This document shows, piece by piece, positions 1 to 9,581 of a DNA stretch of 64,000 bases. The translations under genes and the position numbers were made by a program. How positions within the stretch are numbered: the first letter of the stretch is position 1; every line of letters begins with the position of its first letter. Origin of the DNA: Leptospira langatensis (lineage in GTDB: Bacteria > Spirochaetota > Leptospiria > Leptospirales > Leptospiraceae). A model generated the notes under the pieces. It saw nothing but the letters and a program-made list of their open reading frames with translations. It had not been told where the DNA came from and searched no databases. Where the stretch lies: assembly GCF_004770615.1 (NCBI RefSeq), contig NZ_RQER01000006.1:62001-126000 (forward strand), written 5' to 3'.

Positions 1-240
1 TTCCTTATCCTTCAAAGAAGCATTCGGAAGTTTTAAATCCAAATGACGTAGACTGACTGCCTCTTCGTCCCTGGCGTGGATCTCCAAGATCCGAAATACT
101 TCCAAACTGAGTCGAAAGAACTCGTCCACTTCGTTCCGATCCTTAAAGTCCGTATTTCCGGTTTCCTGTACCAATATAGAGAGCGCATAACGTATGGCCC
201 TATGTGGGATATCATATACTTTCCAACGGTTCGTTTGCAT
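1..240 (-). CDS. Hemerythrin-like (HHE) domain protein, partial
   Basis: The frame is open from an ATG at 240 to the window edge, giving 80 N-terminal residues. AGAGGTG just upstream of the ATG is a good ribosome-binding site. The helical sequence has an early HRAIRYAL segment, a later H-A-R-D-E-E-A motif and amphipathic helices, which resembles HHE cation-binding (hemerythrin-like) proteins. Those bind a di-iron centre and sense or bind oxygen or NO. The remaining metal ligands would lie outside the window, so the family call is tentative. It is the last of a run of minus-strand genes. Confidence 0.5.
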   Translation of the reverse strand, partial: MQTNRWKVYDIPHRAIRYALSILVQETGNTDFKDRNEVDEFFRLSLEVFRILEIHARDEEAVSLRHLDLKLPNASLKDKE

Positions 241-315
241 GGTTCACCTCTGCTTTTTCAGAGAAGTGTAGAGGAAAAAAGAACGGAAAAATTGTATAAA
301 ATCGTCAGAAGGACT

Positions 316-831
316 TTATTTCGAAAATCCGGGATACGGTTTCCAATTCGGGATCCATCTCGGAACATTTTCTTTATAGTGAGTGTATTCCTGTCCGAAT
401 CTCAAAACTAATCCGGGTTCTTCCCTGTAGATGAAATAGATCGTATTCGTGAGAAAGAAAATAACTGCCAACGCAAGAAGATGCGGAGAAAGCAAAAAGA
501 AAGTCTCTCCGAGCAAAATGAAAAGGACGCCAGTGATCATAGGATTCCTGCAATAGCGATAGGGGCCTACAACGATCAATCTTTGGGTAGGTTCCCAAGG
601 AGCGATGGTACCTTCTCCTTGTTTGCGAAAGAGAGAAACCGTTCTGTATAAAAGAGCGATCCCGAATATGGACAGAAGAACTCCAACGACTCGGATCGGT
701 AGATCGTTGGAGAGGTAGATCGGGTACGGGCGATATATAAAATACGGCAAGATGACTGTAACCGTAAACGGTAGGACCAAAATATCCCGGATATGCGCAA
801 GAGTAGAAATTGTTTTTGTAGGACGTACCAT
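316..831 (-). CDS. Isoprenylcysteine carboxyl methyltransferase (ICMT/PEMT)-family membrane protein
   Basis: 171 residues with about four membrane segments. The family signature is visible: GPYRYCRNPMITG near residue 92, then an EEP-x3-RFG-x2-Y stretch and a C-terminal VPRWIP. These form the S-adenosylmethionine pocket in ICMT/phospholipid methyltransferase proteins. In bacteria the acceptor is usually unknown (lipid or isoprenoid), and so it is here. The ATG at 831 lies one base after the stop of the DUF2007 gene upstream, so the two are almost certainly translated from one mRNA. Confidence 0.75.
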   Translation of the reverse strand: MVRPTKTISTLAHIRDILVLPFTVTVILPYFIYRPYPIYLSNDLPIRVVGVLLSIFGIALLYRTVSLFRKQGEGTIAPWEPTQRLIVVGPYRYCRNPMITGVLFILLGETFFLLSPHLLALAVIFFLTNTIYFIYREEPGLVLRFGQEYTHYKENVPRWIPNWKPYPGFSK

Positions 832-832
832 A

Positions 833-1048
833 TCAAGGATCCGTCCTTAAATTTTGAATTAAGATCTCCGCTCCCTCATAATCCTCTTCTCCCACATAAA
901 AAGCGATCAACGTATCATTGGGAGGAAGAACCCCTCTCAATACATTTGCTTCGTCTCCTTTCTTGATATAAGCGATCTCTTCCGAAGACAATAAGGATTC
1001 CATAAGTCCTGCTTCGATCGGGTCGTTGGTTTCAAATAACTTCTTCAA
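833..1048 (-). CDS. DUF2007-family small protein
   Basis: 71 residues. The layout 'MKKLFETNDPIEAGLMES' followed by a two-strand core and 'FYVGEEDYEGAEILIQ' is that of DUF2007, a ferredoxin-like fold often called a putative signal-transducing protein. The start is TTG, with an AGAAG ribosome-binding site that overlaps the end of the radical SAM gene. It sits in a three-gene minus-strand operon (radical SAM, DUF2007, ICMT-like). The function is not known. Confidence 0.7.
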   Translation of the reverse strand: MKKLFETNDPIEAGLMESLLSSEEIAYIKKGDEANVLRGVLPPNDTLIAFYVGEEDYEGAEILIQNLRTDP

Positions 1049-1053
1049 TGGAC

Positions 1054-2967
1054 TTACTTCTCGCTATAACCTAGCACTTCCCAACACCAGCGCTTTTCTA
1101 ACTCTCTGTCTGCAAAGGTGACCGATTCCGGATCCGCATTCTCTTGCAGAATTTTCCAAGCGGCACGATTTTCATTTTTGGAAACAATCCTCGCTCCCGG
1201 AAAATCTCCGCCAAGTTCTTCCGATTTTTTGGAAGCTTCTTCCCAATCCATTTCTTGGAAAACAGGAATATATTCTCGGATCTCGGAAACCCATTCTAAC
1301 GGAAACGAAACTCCCAGAGGAAGCACGAGCACGATCCTATGCATCATATTCTCGCCTCTATGGGCTAAGGTCCTAGAAAGATAGGAGGCCGGTACTTTTT
1401 CGAATTCATCCATAATCTCCGTGATTAGTTCCGGATCGAAAGGTGTTTGCGGATATAATACGAGATCCGTGACTGCAAAAGGGTCTCTGGAAAAACGGCT
1501 TCTCAGTTTCGTGAAGAAATCTTGTTTAGAATTTTCTAATGCTTCCCCTCTCCACCAAACGGAAACATGTCTGGCACCCGCTAAATGGAATTCTTGCGAT
1601 CCGAATTGCTCCAATCGTCCCGGAGAGAAGGAGAAAACATCCAAGACTTTTGGATCGGGATCAGAGAGAAGACTACGTGGAGTTTCATCCAACCTTCTAT
1701 CCAATCGATCCTCCGATCGGAATAAAGTGGAACTCAAACTCTCTGCGGTAAAATTAGGAGTACGGATCACTCTATAAGGAGGCTTAGGAAGATAGATCAA
1801 GCCCTCCGTATCTGCGTCCTTTCTCATCGCAGTCCCAGGCAATACGGAAAGTGGAAATACCTGCACCCATTCCCCCAAACCGTGTCCGTAAAAGAATTCG
1901 ATCCCTTCCATCACGTCGTCAGGAGTATCTCCAGGCAATCCGATGATCAGGTCCAGAAGAAGTTCGATCCCTCTGTCGGCCAGCATTCTCGCGGCCTCGG
2001 CCACCTTTTCCGGACTCCCGAAACGTTTTACTCGCTTCAAGGTTTCCTTATTGATGGATTGCATTCCTAATTCGATCCGATTGAAGCCAGCTAACGCTAG
2101 CTTGTCGGCGATCTTTTCTGTGATCCCTTCGGATCTTAGTTCTCCGAACATGGTCATCGTTCTATCGCCATTCACACGGATAATCGCGTCCAGAAAATCC
2201 TCGAAGCCCGGTCTATGATTGAAGGTAGGGTCCAAGAAGACCAGCTCCTTTGCGCCCCTATTCTTTAGATCGGAAAGAAGACGAACTGTTTCAGGAATAT
2301 CTAATGTTCTTAATACATTGCTGCTTTTAGGATAAAAACAGTACGTGCACTGAGACCTACAACCTCTCACTGTTTCCAAATAAGTAGAACGAGTAGGATC
2401 CACAGGCACAAACCCTTCCAAATAAGGAGAAGGATAATTCGTCAGAGGAAAGGAAGCGTTCTCTTCCGGAGAGAATGGTCCCATCTTTCCGTCAGCACCG
2501 CGGACCGCGAGATTCGGTAGTTTTCTTGGATCTTCTTTTTTAAGTAAGGTCTCGATCAGAGCGGCAAAGGTATGCTCCGCTTCTCCGGAGACTGCGATAT
2601 CGTATCCTTCTTCCGAAAGAACGAATGGATTGTCCGGATTCACTTCCGGACCACCGATCAGTATTTTAGTATGAGGAGAGCGTTGTTTGACTTCCCTAGC
2701 AAGGTGAAGACTTCTTTCGGTATTCCAAAGATAGAGGGAAAAGCCCACGAACTCAGGTTCTTCCTTTGCGATCCGATCCGCGAGCTGGCTATCTCCTTCT
2801 CGGTCGGTGATATCCGGATCTAGAACTTCTAGATCCAGTCCCTTCTTCTCCAAACCGTTGACCCTTGCAGAAACAGCCAAGCATCCCGCCGCCAAGGGGA
2901 CATTGCCTGTAGCCGCAAACGCGGTCGGAGGCGGAACAGGAAGCTGGACTAGTTTCAACTTAGCCAT
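1054..2967 (-). CDS. Cobalamin-binding-domain radical SAM protein
   Basis: 637 residues. An N-terminal B12-binding-like Rossmann domain (about 1-150, with ILIGGPEVN) is followed by a radical SAM core whose cluster motif C-x3-C-x2-C lies at Cys203, Cys207 and Cys210 (RGCRSQCTYCFYP). This is the layout of the BchE/anaerobic Mg-protoporphyrin cyclase-like superfamily, whose members do methyl transfer or oxidative rearrangement. The C-terminal 200 residues (DUF4080-like position) are not recognised. The substrate cannot be inferred. It heads the operon with DUF2007 and the ICMT-like methyltransferase, so a shared modification pathway is possible but unproven. Confidence 0.8.
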   Translation of the reverse strand: MAKLKLVQLPVPPPTAFAATGNVPLAAGCLAVSARVNGLEKKGLDLEVLDPDITDREGDSQLADRIAKEEPEFVGFSLYLWNTERSLHLAREVKQRSPHTKILIGGPEVNPDNPFVLSEEGYDIAVSGEAEHTFAALIETLLKKEDPRKLPNLAVRGADGKMGPFSPEENASFPLTNYPSPYLEGFVPVDPTRSTYLETVRGCRSQCTYCFYPKSSNVLRTLDIPETVRLLSDLKNRGAKELVFLDPTFNHRPGFEDFLDAIIRVNGDRTMTMFGELRSEGITEKIADKLALAGFNRIELGMQSINKETLKRVKRFGSPEKVAEAARMLADRGIELLLDLIIGLPGDTPDDVMEGIEFFYGHGLGEWVQVFPLSVLPGTAMRKDADTEGLIYLPKPPYRVIRTPNFTAESLSSTLFRSEDRLDRRLDETPRSLLSDPDPKVLDVFSFSPGRLEQFGSQEFHLAGARHVSVWWRGEALENSKQDFFTKLRSRFSRDPFAVTDLVLYPQTPFDPELITEIMDEFEKVPASYLSRTLAHRGENMMHRIVLVLPLGVSFPLEWVSEIREYIPVFQEMDWEEASKKSEELGGDFPGARIVSKNENRAAWKILQENADPESVTFADRELEKRWCWEVLGYSEK

Positions 2968-3011
2968 GGGATCTAGATCTACAAAACCTTAGACGTTTCA
3001 GGATACCATAC

Positions 3012-3416
3012 TTATTTGGCTAAGGGTTGGCTCTTTTCCGCAGAAGTTTCTACAGGTTCCGGGATCCCAAGCTTCTTGCATTCCTGCAATTCGGAGAACT
3101 TCTGCTTGGAAAGCTCGCACTGCACTTGGAGTAAGGTCTTATTCTCCACACAACTGCGTATGATCGCCTCACTAGTTTCTGGTTTAAGTACGGATCTAAG
3201 CATCAAGGCCTGTACATGCTTGGACATAGATTCGTCGTTTGCGATCAGTTTGGAAATATGGATATGAGCGTCGGAACATTCTTCTAGGCTCGGCTTAGTC
3301 CGTTTGCAGTTCGAAACGAAGAATAAAGCACATAAAAGAAAAGCGGACGTCAGACGTCCGCTTCTCCTAATTCTAAAAGAATTTCCGAATCGCTTACTTG
3401 TCAGCGTTGTCGTCAA
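3012..3416 (-). CDS. lep: Small lipoprotein Lep, LipL41 expression partner
   Basis: Up to 134 residues, directly after lipL41. A charged n-region is followed by a hydrophobic stretch and a lipobox ending VSNC, then a mature Cys-rich helical part with ECSDAHIH and [10 protein letters not shown]. In Leptospira the gene after lipL41 is lep, whose product stabilises LipL41; size, lipobox and position fit. No in-frame ATG exists. The longest frame starts at a TTG (3416) that overlaps lipL41 by 23 bases. An ATT or CTG nearer the hydrophobic core would give a more usual signal peptide. A terminator-like hairpin lies inside the signal-peptide codons (see 3334-3362). Confidence 0.7.
   Translation of the reverse strand: MTTTLTSKRFGNSFRIRRSGRLTSAFLLCALFFVSNCKRTKPSLEECSDAHIHISKLIANDESMSKHVQALMLRSVLKPETSEAIIRSCVENKTLLQVQCELSKQKFSELQECKKLGIPEPVETSAEKSQPLAK
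3334..3362 (-). terminator. Terminator-like hairpin downstream of lipL41, inside lep 5' codons
   Basis: On the minus strand, AGCGGACGT-CTG-ACGTCCGCT makes a perfect 9-bp stem with a 3-base loop, followed by TTTCTTTTA. It begins 31 bases after the lipL41 stop. It has intrinsic-terminator form but lies within the lep reading frame, so it probably attenuates rather than ends transcription. Confidence 0.7.
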
Positions 3417-4461
3417 CGGCAGCTACCGCTTCCGCACGCTTACGCAATTCTCTAACGTAGTTCTTGTCTACGCCGGAGATCTTCATAGCATCTTCGTAGT
3501 ATTTGATCGCCTTATCGAAATCGCCTGCTTGGAAGTAGTAAGTTCCGATATTGGTTTTTGCTCCCCAAGATTTTCCGCCAGCTTTCTTGTCGGCTTTTTC
3601 CCAGTTCTCTTTCGCTTTTTTGAAGCTTGGAGTTTCACCGGTGATCTCTTGGTATCCGTCGTTCAGAAGGTCAGCGACATCCGGATCTTCGTCTTTAACG
3701 AATACACGGATCTTCTCAGTATTCACTTTTGGAGAAAGTCTGTCTTTGATATAAAGAGCTGCTTCGTCTAGAGCTTTTCCGAAAGAGTCAAGAACGGAAG
3801 GACATACGGAACCGCCCACTCCTCCATCGACTTTCGCAGGGTTAGAAACAACCGCTTTACGAACTTCTCCAGTCTCTACTTTGATCAAAGTAGCATCGAG
3901 AGGGATAAGCATATAACGTACTGCAGTTTGTTTAGAAACGGAACCGCCGCCAGTATTTACTTGTCTACCGGTTGCAACAGAAGCCAAAGCTCCTCCGATT
4001 TGCATAGCAGCCGCGCCGTAATCGGTCATCATCTCGCTTCCGCACTCGGTATAAGGTTTTTGGTATCCGATGTGAAGGATCGCTTCGGCTCCCAATTGAT
4101 TTCCGAGTTTTACACGGCTTTTAGTGATACCGGTAAGAGTAAGAGTTGCTTCGTTCAGAGCGTCAGCTCTTTTGCTCAAGTCGATTAACTTATAGTATGT
4201 TTCTTTATCGAATGCTTCGAATACTTTAGAAGGCATTTGGTCGATGAAGCTGGATCCTGCGCCAAACACAGTTTCCCAGAGACTTTTTTGAGGTTTCTCA
4301 ACGGCAAGACCTACAACACGAATGGTTCCGAGGAATTGCTTCAGTTGGCGACCTTCTTTCGATTTAGGGAAAACTGGATATTCTACGTCTACGGTTTCTC
4401 CGCAGTTGGAAACCGAGAAAGCCAGAGCCCCTGCGAAAAGCAGAGCAGCGATTTTTTTCAT
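3394..4461 (-). CDS. lipL41: Outer-membrane lipoprotein LipL41
   Basis: 355 residues, the usual LipL41 length. A signal peptide ends in the spirochaetal lipobox VSNC, followed by the conserved segments '[15 protein letters not shown]', '[18 protein letters not shown]', '[19 protein letters not shown]' and '[12 protein letters not shown]'. The C-terminus (from about 270) holds TPR-like helices. LipL41 is an abundant, octamer-forming leptospiral lipoprotein reported to bind haemin. The codons look optimised, as expected for an abundant protein. It is followed by lep, with which it shares a transcript, and is divergent from nadA. Confidence 0.95.
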   Translation of the reverse strand: MKKIAALLFAGALAFSVSNCGETVDVEYPVFPKSKEGRQLKQFLGTIRVVGLAVEKPQKSLWETVFGAGSSFIDQMPSKVFEAFDKETYYKLIDLSKRADALNEATLTLTGITKSRVKLGNQLGAEAILHIGYQKPYTECGSEMMTDYGAAAMQIGGALASVATGRQVNTGGGSVSKQTAVRYMLIPLDATLIKVETGEVRKAVVSNPAKVDGGVGGSVCPSVLDSFGKALDEAALYIKDRLSPKVNTEKIRVFVKDEDPDVADLLNDGYQEITGETPSFKKAKENWEKADKKAGGKSWGAKTNIGTYYFQAGDFDKAIKYYEDAMKISGVDKNYVRELRKRAEAVAAVDDNADK

Positions 4462-4746
4462 TGGGTTAATACCAATCCTTTATGGATGATTTTAAGAATA
4501 ACTTCGTATTGATCCGAAGAATTCTTTTTCTGTCAATTTATTTTAAGATACGAAGGGTTTGGGAGGGATTCGCAAATTTCTTCGGAGTCCCTTCCCCGCC
4601 TTTTCGGGAAAGAAAAGGAATATAAACACTTGCAAAACCTAGTTTCTTACTGGGACTCTACAATTCTGTTCAAAATCGGTTTCTATTCCGCCAAGAATCG
4701 TCAAAATAGAAAGGGAATACCGCCAAAAACCGATTAGGGGGGCCTC

Positions 4747-5718
4747 ATGAAAACCGTAGAAGAGATCCGAAAAGCCCTGGGATCCACCTATATGGAACAC
4801 GAGATAGAGGAGAAACTTCCTCTGATCCAAGAGATCAACCGGCTGAAAAAAGAGAAGAATGCCGTTCTTTTGGGACATAATTACATGACTCCGGACGTTT
4901 TCCACGGAGTTTCCGATATTTTGGGGGATTCCCTCTATTTGAGTAAGGCCGCTGCGGAAACAAATGCGGATATTATCCTGTTCAACGGGGTGCATTTCAT
5001 GGCCGAAACCGCCAAGCTCATGTCCCCCGAAAAAAAGGTATTGATCGCGGACCTAAAAGCAGGCTGCTCTCTGGCAGAAAGCATCACTCGGGAAGATGTG
5101 AAAAAACTGAAGGCCCAGTATCCCGGGGCTCCCGTGGTCACCTACGTGAATTGCACTGCGGATGTGAAGGCGGAGACTGATATTTGTTGTACTTCCGCCA
5201 ATGCTGCTCAGATCGTAAACTCCCTGGAGAGCGACACCGTAATCTTCCTTCCGGATGAATATTTAGCGGGGAATGTGCAAAAACAGACCAGCAAGAAGAT
5301 CATCTCTTTTCCAGGCAGATGCATGGTGCACGAGATGTATACCGCAGAAGACATTCATAACGTGAGAAGGCAATGGCCAGGGGTTACTGTCATTTCCCAT
5401 CCGGAATGCAATACGGACGTGGTTGCTGCTTCCGATTTTGCGGGTTCCACTTCTCAGATGTCCAAATTCATCCGGGATTCAGGAGCTAAGGATGTATTCT
5501 TAGTTACCGAATGTTCCATGGGAGACAATCTCAGATCCGAATTCCCGGAGAGACAATTCGTCTCCTCCTGTCGGACCTGCCCTCACATGAAGAAGATCAC
5601 ATTAGAAAAAATTAAAGATGCTCTGTTGTACGAGCGCTACGAGATCCAGTTGGACCCGGAGATCATTGAAAAGGGAAGATTGGCAGTCCAAAGAATGTTG
5701 GATGTGAGTTACAGATAA
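4747..5718 (+). CDS. nadA: Quinolinate synthase NadA
   Basis: 323 residues. Condenses iminoaspartate with dihydroxyacetone phosphate to quinolinate in NAD synthesis, using a [4Fe-4S] cluster. The three expected cluster cysteines are present: Cys107 (AGCSLAES), Cys221 (HPECNTDV) and Cys278 ([10 protein letters not shown]). The [12 protein letters not shown] start of the first domain and the FPGRCMVHE segment are also typical. A G-rich ribosome-binding site (AGGGGGG) lies 5 bases before the ATG. ispF follows after 4 bases, so the two are probably one operon. Confidence 0.96.
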   Translation: MKTVEEIRKALGSTYMEHEIEEKLPLIQEINRLKKEKNAVLLGHNYMTPDVFHGVSDILGDSLYLSKAAAETNADIILFNGVHFMAETAKLMSPEKKVLIADLKAGCSLAESITREDVKKLKAQYPGAPVVTYVNCTADVKAETDICCTSANAAQIVNSLESDTVIFLPDEYLAGNVQKQTSKKIISFPGRCMVHEMYTAEDIHNVRRQWPGVTVISHPECNTDVVAASDFAGSTSQMSKFIRDSGAKDVFLVTECSMGDNLRSEFPERQFVSSCRTCPHMKKITLEKIKDALLYERYEIQLDPEIIEKGRLAVQRMLDVSYR

Positions 5719-5722
5719 CTGA

Positions 5723-6205
5723 ATGTACAGGATCGGACAAGGGTTAGATTTTCATAGATTAGAGATCAACCAGGATCGCCCTCTCATCTTAGGTGGAGCC
5801 TTGATCGATTCCGAATACGCTCTTGTAGGACATTCGGATGCGGATATCGTAATACACGCGTTAGCCGATGCGATCCTGGGAGCCATGGGCTTGGGGGATA
5901 TAGGACAACATTTTCCGGATACGGATCCTTCTCTCAAGAATATGGACTCTCGTTTGATCCTAAAGAAAACCTTGGATCTTAGCAAAGAGAAGGGTTTTCA
6001 TCTGGTAAATCTGGACTGCACTATTATGGGAGAAAGGCCCAAGATCGCTCCTCATAGGGCCAAGATACAATCCTCTCTCTCTTCGCTCTTGGATCTACCA
6101 GAAGATTGCGTCTCGATCAAAGCGACTACTACGGAGAAAATGGGAGCCCTAGGAAGAACGGAAGGATTGGGAGCAAGCTGCGTGGTCTTAATGGAGAAGA
6201 GATGA
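5723..6205 (+). CDS. ispF: 2-C-methyl-D-erythritol 2,4-cyclodiphosphate synthase
   Basis: 160 residues, full family length. IspF cyclises CDP-methylerythritol phosphate in the non-mevalonate isoprenoid pathway. The metal-binding start '[10 protein letters not shown]' (Asp and His ligands), '[19 protein letters not shown]' and '[12 protein letters not shown]' are all present, as is the C-terminal '[13 protein letters not shown]'. The gene starts 4 bases after nadA and its TGA overlaps the ATG of the next gene. Confidence 0.97.
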   Translation: MYRIGQGLDFHRLEINQDRPLILGGALIDSEYALVGHSDADIVIHALADAILGAMGLGDIGQHFPDTDPSLKNMDSRLILKKTLDLSKEKGFHLVNLDCTIMGERPKIAPHRAKIQSSLSSLLDLPEDCVSIKATTTEKMGALGRTEGLGASCVVLMEKR

Positions 6206-6660
6206 GCCGAGAAAGAATACTCGCTCTACAAACTGCCTCCTGCTTTCTGATCCTACTCTCTCTATTCTTCTTTTATATGAGAGATCCTTTCTTGGAAGAG
6301 TCCGCCTATTCGATCCGTCAATCCGTGTTGGAAGAAACTCCGATCCGCTCCTCCAAGTCCAGAGTAATGAGATACTTGAAATCCAAAGGGATCACCAGGA
6401 TCTTCGAAGAAGATAAGCCTTATATTGCGGATCCTTCCTACGTAGCGGATATATTACTATTTAATAAAAAAGGAATTATCCAATCCAATCCGTATTTTAT
6501 CTTCCGCCAGGACAATAATCATATAAGAGCGGAACTAGGATCTTATATCGATCTTACCGATTCCAGATTTTGGCTAAGGCCATATCCAGTTCGGGTCTTT
6601 TTATATTTTCAATTTTGGAATAACGAGCTAGTCCAAGTCAGAGCAATCAAAGCTTTCTGA
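6202..6660 (+). CDS. Hypothetical membrane-anchored protein
   Basis: 152 residues from an ATG that overlaps the ispF stop (ATGA), so translation is probably coupled. A single hydrophobic segment (about residues 8-26) acts as signal anchor. The rest is a soluble basic domain with repeated aromatic and Arg residues ([16 protein letters not shown]). I do not recognise the family. A longer frame starting inside ispF exists but has no better start signal. Confidence 0.65.
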   Translation: MSRERILALQTASCFLILLSLFFFYMRDPFLEESAYSIRQSVLEETPIRSSKSRVMRYLKSKGITRIFEEDKPYIADPSYVADILLFNKKGIIQSNPYFIFRQDNNHIRAELGSYIDLTDSRFWLRPYPVRVFLYFQFWNNELVQVRAIKAF

Positions 6661-6709
6661 AAGTTCCTTTTTGAAGAAGACATTTTGAGAGACTTGATCT
6701 GAAAGAATC

Positions 6710-7147
6710 TCAGTCCGTCTTTGCCCATTCCATAAGGATTGCGTCTTCGCCTGGACCATAGTACGATTTTCGAATTCCTAGTTCTTTGAATCCTAGTTTA
6801 TGGTACAAATTCAAAGCCGGAGGATTTCTGCTTGAAACTTCCAATAGTACCTTCGAAGAAAATTCGCAAAGAGTCCTGAGGATCGTTTCTCCTTCTCCCG
6901 ATTTTCTTTTCGAGGGAAGGATCCCTATCCTCAATAGCTCGAGCGAATCTCCCAAGTCTACGTAGAATAAATATCCGACTCCTTCTTTCAACCAAGCGAA
7001 GTGATGTTCTAGATGACTTTGTATGGAAAATCTTGCCCAAGCGGAGCGCTCGAATACGATCTTTTCCATTTCTTCCAAGAGACTGAGGTCTTGGATCTCG
7101 GCCAGTTTCCAACCGTTAGGAAGAATCTTTTTTTTTCCAAAATCCAA
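6710..7147 (-). CDS. RimI-like GNAT acetyltransferase
   Basis: 145 residues. The C-terminal half has the GNAT pattern of ribosomal-protein N-acetyltransferases: a degenerate acetyl-CoA loop (RKSGEGETILRTL), then 'LLEVSSRNPPALNLYHKLGF', 'RKSYYGPGEDAILM'. These last two strings match RimI-type enzymes closely, but the usual Q/R-x2-G-x-G/A loop is altered (KSGEGE), so the substrate is uncertain. AAGGAG is well placed before the ATG. The gene is alone on the minus strand, convergent with the upstream operon. Confidence 0.75.
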   Translation of the reverse strand: MDFGKKKILPNGWKLAEIQDLSLLEEMEKIVFERSAWARFSIQSHLEHHFAWLKEGVGYLFYVDLGDSLELLRIGILPSKRKSGEGETILRTLCEFSSKVLLEVSSRNPPALNLYHKLGFKELGIRKSYYGPGEDAILMEWAKTD

Positions 7148-7221
7148 TCCATTTTCTCCTTGCGCAGTTCCTAAAGATTCATACTAATTAACGGTCGCTT
7201 TGCGGAGGAGAAAAATTTTTT

Positions 7222-7575
7222 ATGAAGAACATAGGGAAATATATCTATGCCCTTCCCATCCTGATCTCCGGAATTTTTCATTTATTGAAAGGACCGGATA
7301 TGGCAGGAGTCGTTCCCAGCTATATCCCGTTCCCGGTTGTTTGGGTTTATGTAACCGGCGTCGCATTGATCGCTGCTGCCTTGAGCATTTACATTAACAA
7401 GAAAACCAAATTGGCCACTACATTACTCGCAGTGCTTTTGGGAATTTTTATCGTACTCGTTCACTTTCCAGGCGCAAGCGCAGGCAACCAGATGTCGATC
7501 GGCATGCTTCTGAAAGACCTTGGTCTTTTGGGTGGAGCCTTAGTCATCGCGGGTATTTCCAAAGACAATACCTGA
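7222..7575 (+). CDS. DoxX-like small membrane protein
   Basis: 117 residues with four predicted membrane helices and the DoxX-family layout: an N-terminal 'YALPILISGIFHL', a central VTGVALIAAAL and a final 'KDLGLLGGALVIAG'. Family members are linked to redox or detoxification functions, but none is firmly known for this subfamily. A strong GGAGGAG ribosome-binding site precedes the ATG. A terminator-like hairpin follows at 7585. Confidence 0.75.
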   Translation: MKNIGKYIYALPILISGIFHLLKGPDMAGVVPSYIPFPVVWVYVTGVALIAAALSIYINKKTKLATTLLAVLLGIFIVLVHFPGASAGNQMSIGMLLKDLGLLGGALVIAGISKDNT

Positions 7576-7584
7576 TCATTCTCA

Positions 7585-7604
7585 GGGAGGACTTTCGTCC
7601 TCCC
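7585..7604 (+). terminator. Terminator-like hairpin after the DoxX gene
   Basis: GGGAGGAC-TTTC-GTCCTCCC, a perfect 8-bp stem 9 bases after the stop codon. The following tract is pyrimidine-rich rather than a clean T run. Confidence 0.6.
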
Positions 7605-7730
7605 TCTCACTTCTTAGTTTCCCTTCTTCCTTCTTCTAAAAAAAATCAAATTCCAGGGATTTTCCGTCGACCATACCTTCGGTTTTCCGACATGGTACTC
7701 ATCATAGGCCAACCTTTGCAGAGGAACAAA

Positions 7731-8594
7731 ATGGGAATTCGACTTCTCCTTTTTACGTTTTTATTATTCGCGATCTTAGATTGTAAGAATCTGAGCAAAT
7801 TCTCTTCCAAGGCGGCAAAGCCTCCTACGGTGGAGGATTTGGATGCGTGGAAGCGTCGATTGAATATGGACGAATCCGAGATCGTAGAACTGGAAAAGAA
7901 GATCAGAGAAATGGCTTCTAAGACTAGATCCGCGGGAGCTCTTAGCTGGAAGATCGCCCAAGGTTACATGAAGATAGGCGATTACGACCTAGCATCAAAA
8001 TATTATAATAAAGCAATCCAGGAAGAAGGTTCCGGCAAAAAGGCGGAAGTGATCGGCGCGGACGTTCACTTCTTTGAGTCTGCACTTCCCTATTTCGATC
8101 GGGCCCTTTTACAAATGCCTGTAGAGCAACAGTTGCTCTTTGAGACCGGACTTTCCTATGCAAATGCATCCAAGGATAGAGGATGGGAACCTAAACGGAG
8201 AGAGATCGCGATCGATATCTTCCAATCCTTGACGAGACAGGATCCCAGGGACTCCAGGTTTCCATATCAACTCGCCTTGATCTATTTCGATTCCTCCATG
8301 GCGGACTCTTCTTGGGAAGGAGTGAACGCGGGCTTTCACGATCAGGACAAGGCATTCGTTCTCTTGGATTCTGTCCTGAAGAAGGAGCCAAGGAATGTTC
8401 CTGTTCTATTCGCTAAGGCAAATTTCCTATTTAGATCCGGCAAGGCCGAAGAATCCAAAGAGATCTATTTGCACCTGAAATCCACGATAGAATCCCTCAA
8501 GAAAGACGGCTTCATTAAGGAAAAACTGGAAGAGAACGAATCTTATAAAAACGTAATGAACAATCTTAAGAAAATAGATGTAAAGGAAAACTAG
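7731..8594 (+). CDS. TPR-containing lipoprotein
   Basis: 287 residues from the ATG at 7731, chosen because AGAGGAA sits before it and it begins a proper signal peptide (hydrophobic core then AILDC). The mature protein contains TPR-like helix pairs, clear at 'YMKIGDYDLASKYYNKAI' and in later segments (ALPYFDRALLQMP, PVLFAKANFLFRSGKAEES). It is probably an envelope scaffold. It precedes dprA by 19 bases, so the two are likely co-transcribed. No specific function is recognised. Confidence 0.75.
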   Translation: MGIRLLLFTFLLFAILDCKNLSKFSSKAAKPPTVEDLDAWKRRLNMDESEIVELEKKIREMASKTRSAGALSWKIAQGYMKIGDYDLASKYYNKAIQEEGSGKKAEVIGADVHFFESALPYFDRALLQMPVEQQLLFETGLSYANASKDRGWEPKRREIAIDIFQSLTRQDPRDSRFPYQLALIYFDSSMADSSWEGVNAGFHDQDKAFVLLDSVLKKEPRNVPVLFAKANFLFRSGKAEESKEIYLHLKSTIESLKKDGFIKEKLEENESYKNVMNNLKKIDVKEN

Positions 8595-8613
8595 GTTCGA
8601 ATCTAGGAGACTC

Positions 8614-9579
8614 GTGGATTTTTTAGCTCTTACTTCTCCTAACATTTACAGGATACTGACTCGATCTAGGATACTTGCATCCTCTTCTTCTAAACAAGAA
8701 GTCTTAGAGAAGATCGGAGCTATCCTGCCCAAAGATCTGAAAGAAAGAGCCAATTTCGATTCCAAGACATACTCGGAGTCCGCTCGAACCTTGGGAGTCT
8801 CCATACTAGATTATTTCGATCCTCATTACCCCGCTCTTCTTAAGGAAATCTACGATCCTCCTCCCAATCTATTCTGCATCGGGAATCTCTCCGTTCTAGA
8901 CAAGGCTTACGTGTCCGTGGTCGGAACAAGAAAGATCTCTGCGATCACATTCGCTTATTCTAAAGCCATCCCTTCTTTCATTCGTTCGTTGGGATGCGAT
9001 GGTTTGGTTTCCGGCCTGGCCTTAGGAGTGGACGCGATCGCAATGCATCATGCGCTGGCACAAGGATTGTTCGTGATCGGGGTCATGGGAACAGGGCCTG
9101 AAACGGAATACCCTTATGCAAACAAAGATCTGTACAGAAAAATGAAACGCTCTGCGAACGCACTCATCCTAACGGAATGTCCTCCCGGATTCCAAGTGCG
9201 CAAGTATGCATTCCCGAAGCGGAACAGGATCATCACCGGGATATCCTCCTCTCTGTTGATCATGGAAGCTCCGAATAAAAGCGGAGCCTTGTCTTCTGCA
9301 TCCAGCGCGATCTCTCAGAACAGAGAGATCTATGTATTCGATCATCCTTACCAATTCTCGAACGAAGGAGGAAGAAAATTAATTTCAGAAGGAGCGAATC
9401 GAGTCCTCTTTCCGGAAGACCAAGGAGAAGAGACCAAGATCTTTCATACCAATGAAATTATCCCGGATCGTTTCGAAGAAGTCCCGGGAATGCTTGCTCA
9501 ATTGGGAAAACAAAGATTGAATGGTAATTGGATCGATCTTGGGAACGGATTCATACGATCCATCGGAAATGGGAATTGA
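8614..9579 (+). CDS. dprA: DNA-processing protein DprA (Smf)
   Basis: 321 residues from a GTG start with TAGGAGA upstream. DprA loads RecA onto incoming single-stranded DNA. The Rossmann-like core is clear: 'VSVVGTRKIS', 'SGLALGVDAIAMHHAL', 'GVMGTGPETEYPYANK' and 'RNRIITGISSSLLIMEA'. The C-terminal winged-helix domain of longer DprA proteins is reduced to a short tail. Leptospires are not generally regarded as transformable, so a recombination role is likely. The HTTM gene starts 2 bases after the stop. Confidence 0.9.
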   Translation: MDFLALTSPNIYRILTRSRILASSSSKQEVLEKIGAILPKDLKERANFDSKTYSESARTLGVSILDYFDPHYPALLKEIYDPPPNLFCIGNLSVLDKAYVSVVGTRKISAITFAYSKAIPSFIRSLGCDGLVSGLALGVDAIAMHHALAQGLFVIGVMGTGPETEYPYANKDLYRKMKRSANALILTECPPGFQVRKYAFPKRNRIITGISSSLLIMEAPNKSGALSSASSAISQNREIYVFDHPYQFSNEGGRKLISEGANRVLFPEDQGEETKIFHTNEIIPDRFEEVPGMLAQLGKQRLNGNWIDLGNGFIRSIGNGN

Positions 9580-9581
9580 GA

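Noticed and set aside
6106..6660. Longer start for the gene after ispF
   Set aside because: It would lie deep inside ispF; the ATG overlapping the ispF stop fits operon structure and puts the membrane helix at the N-terminus.
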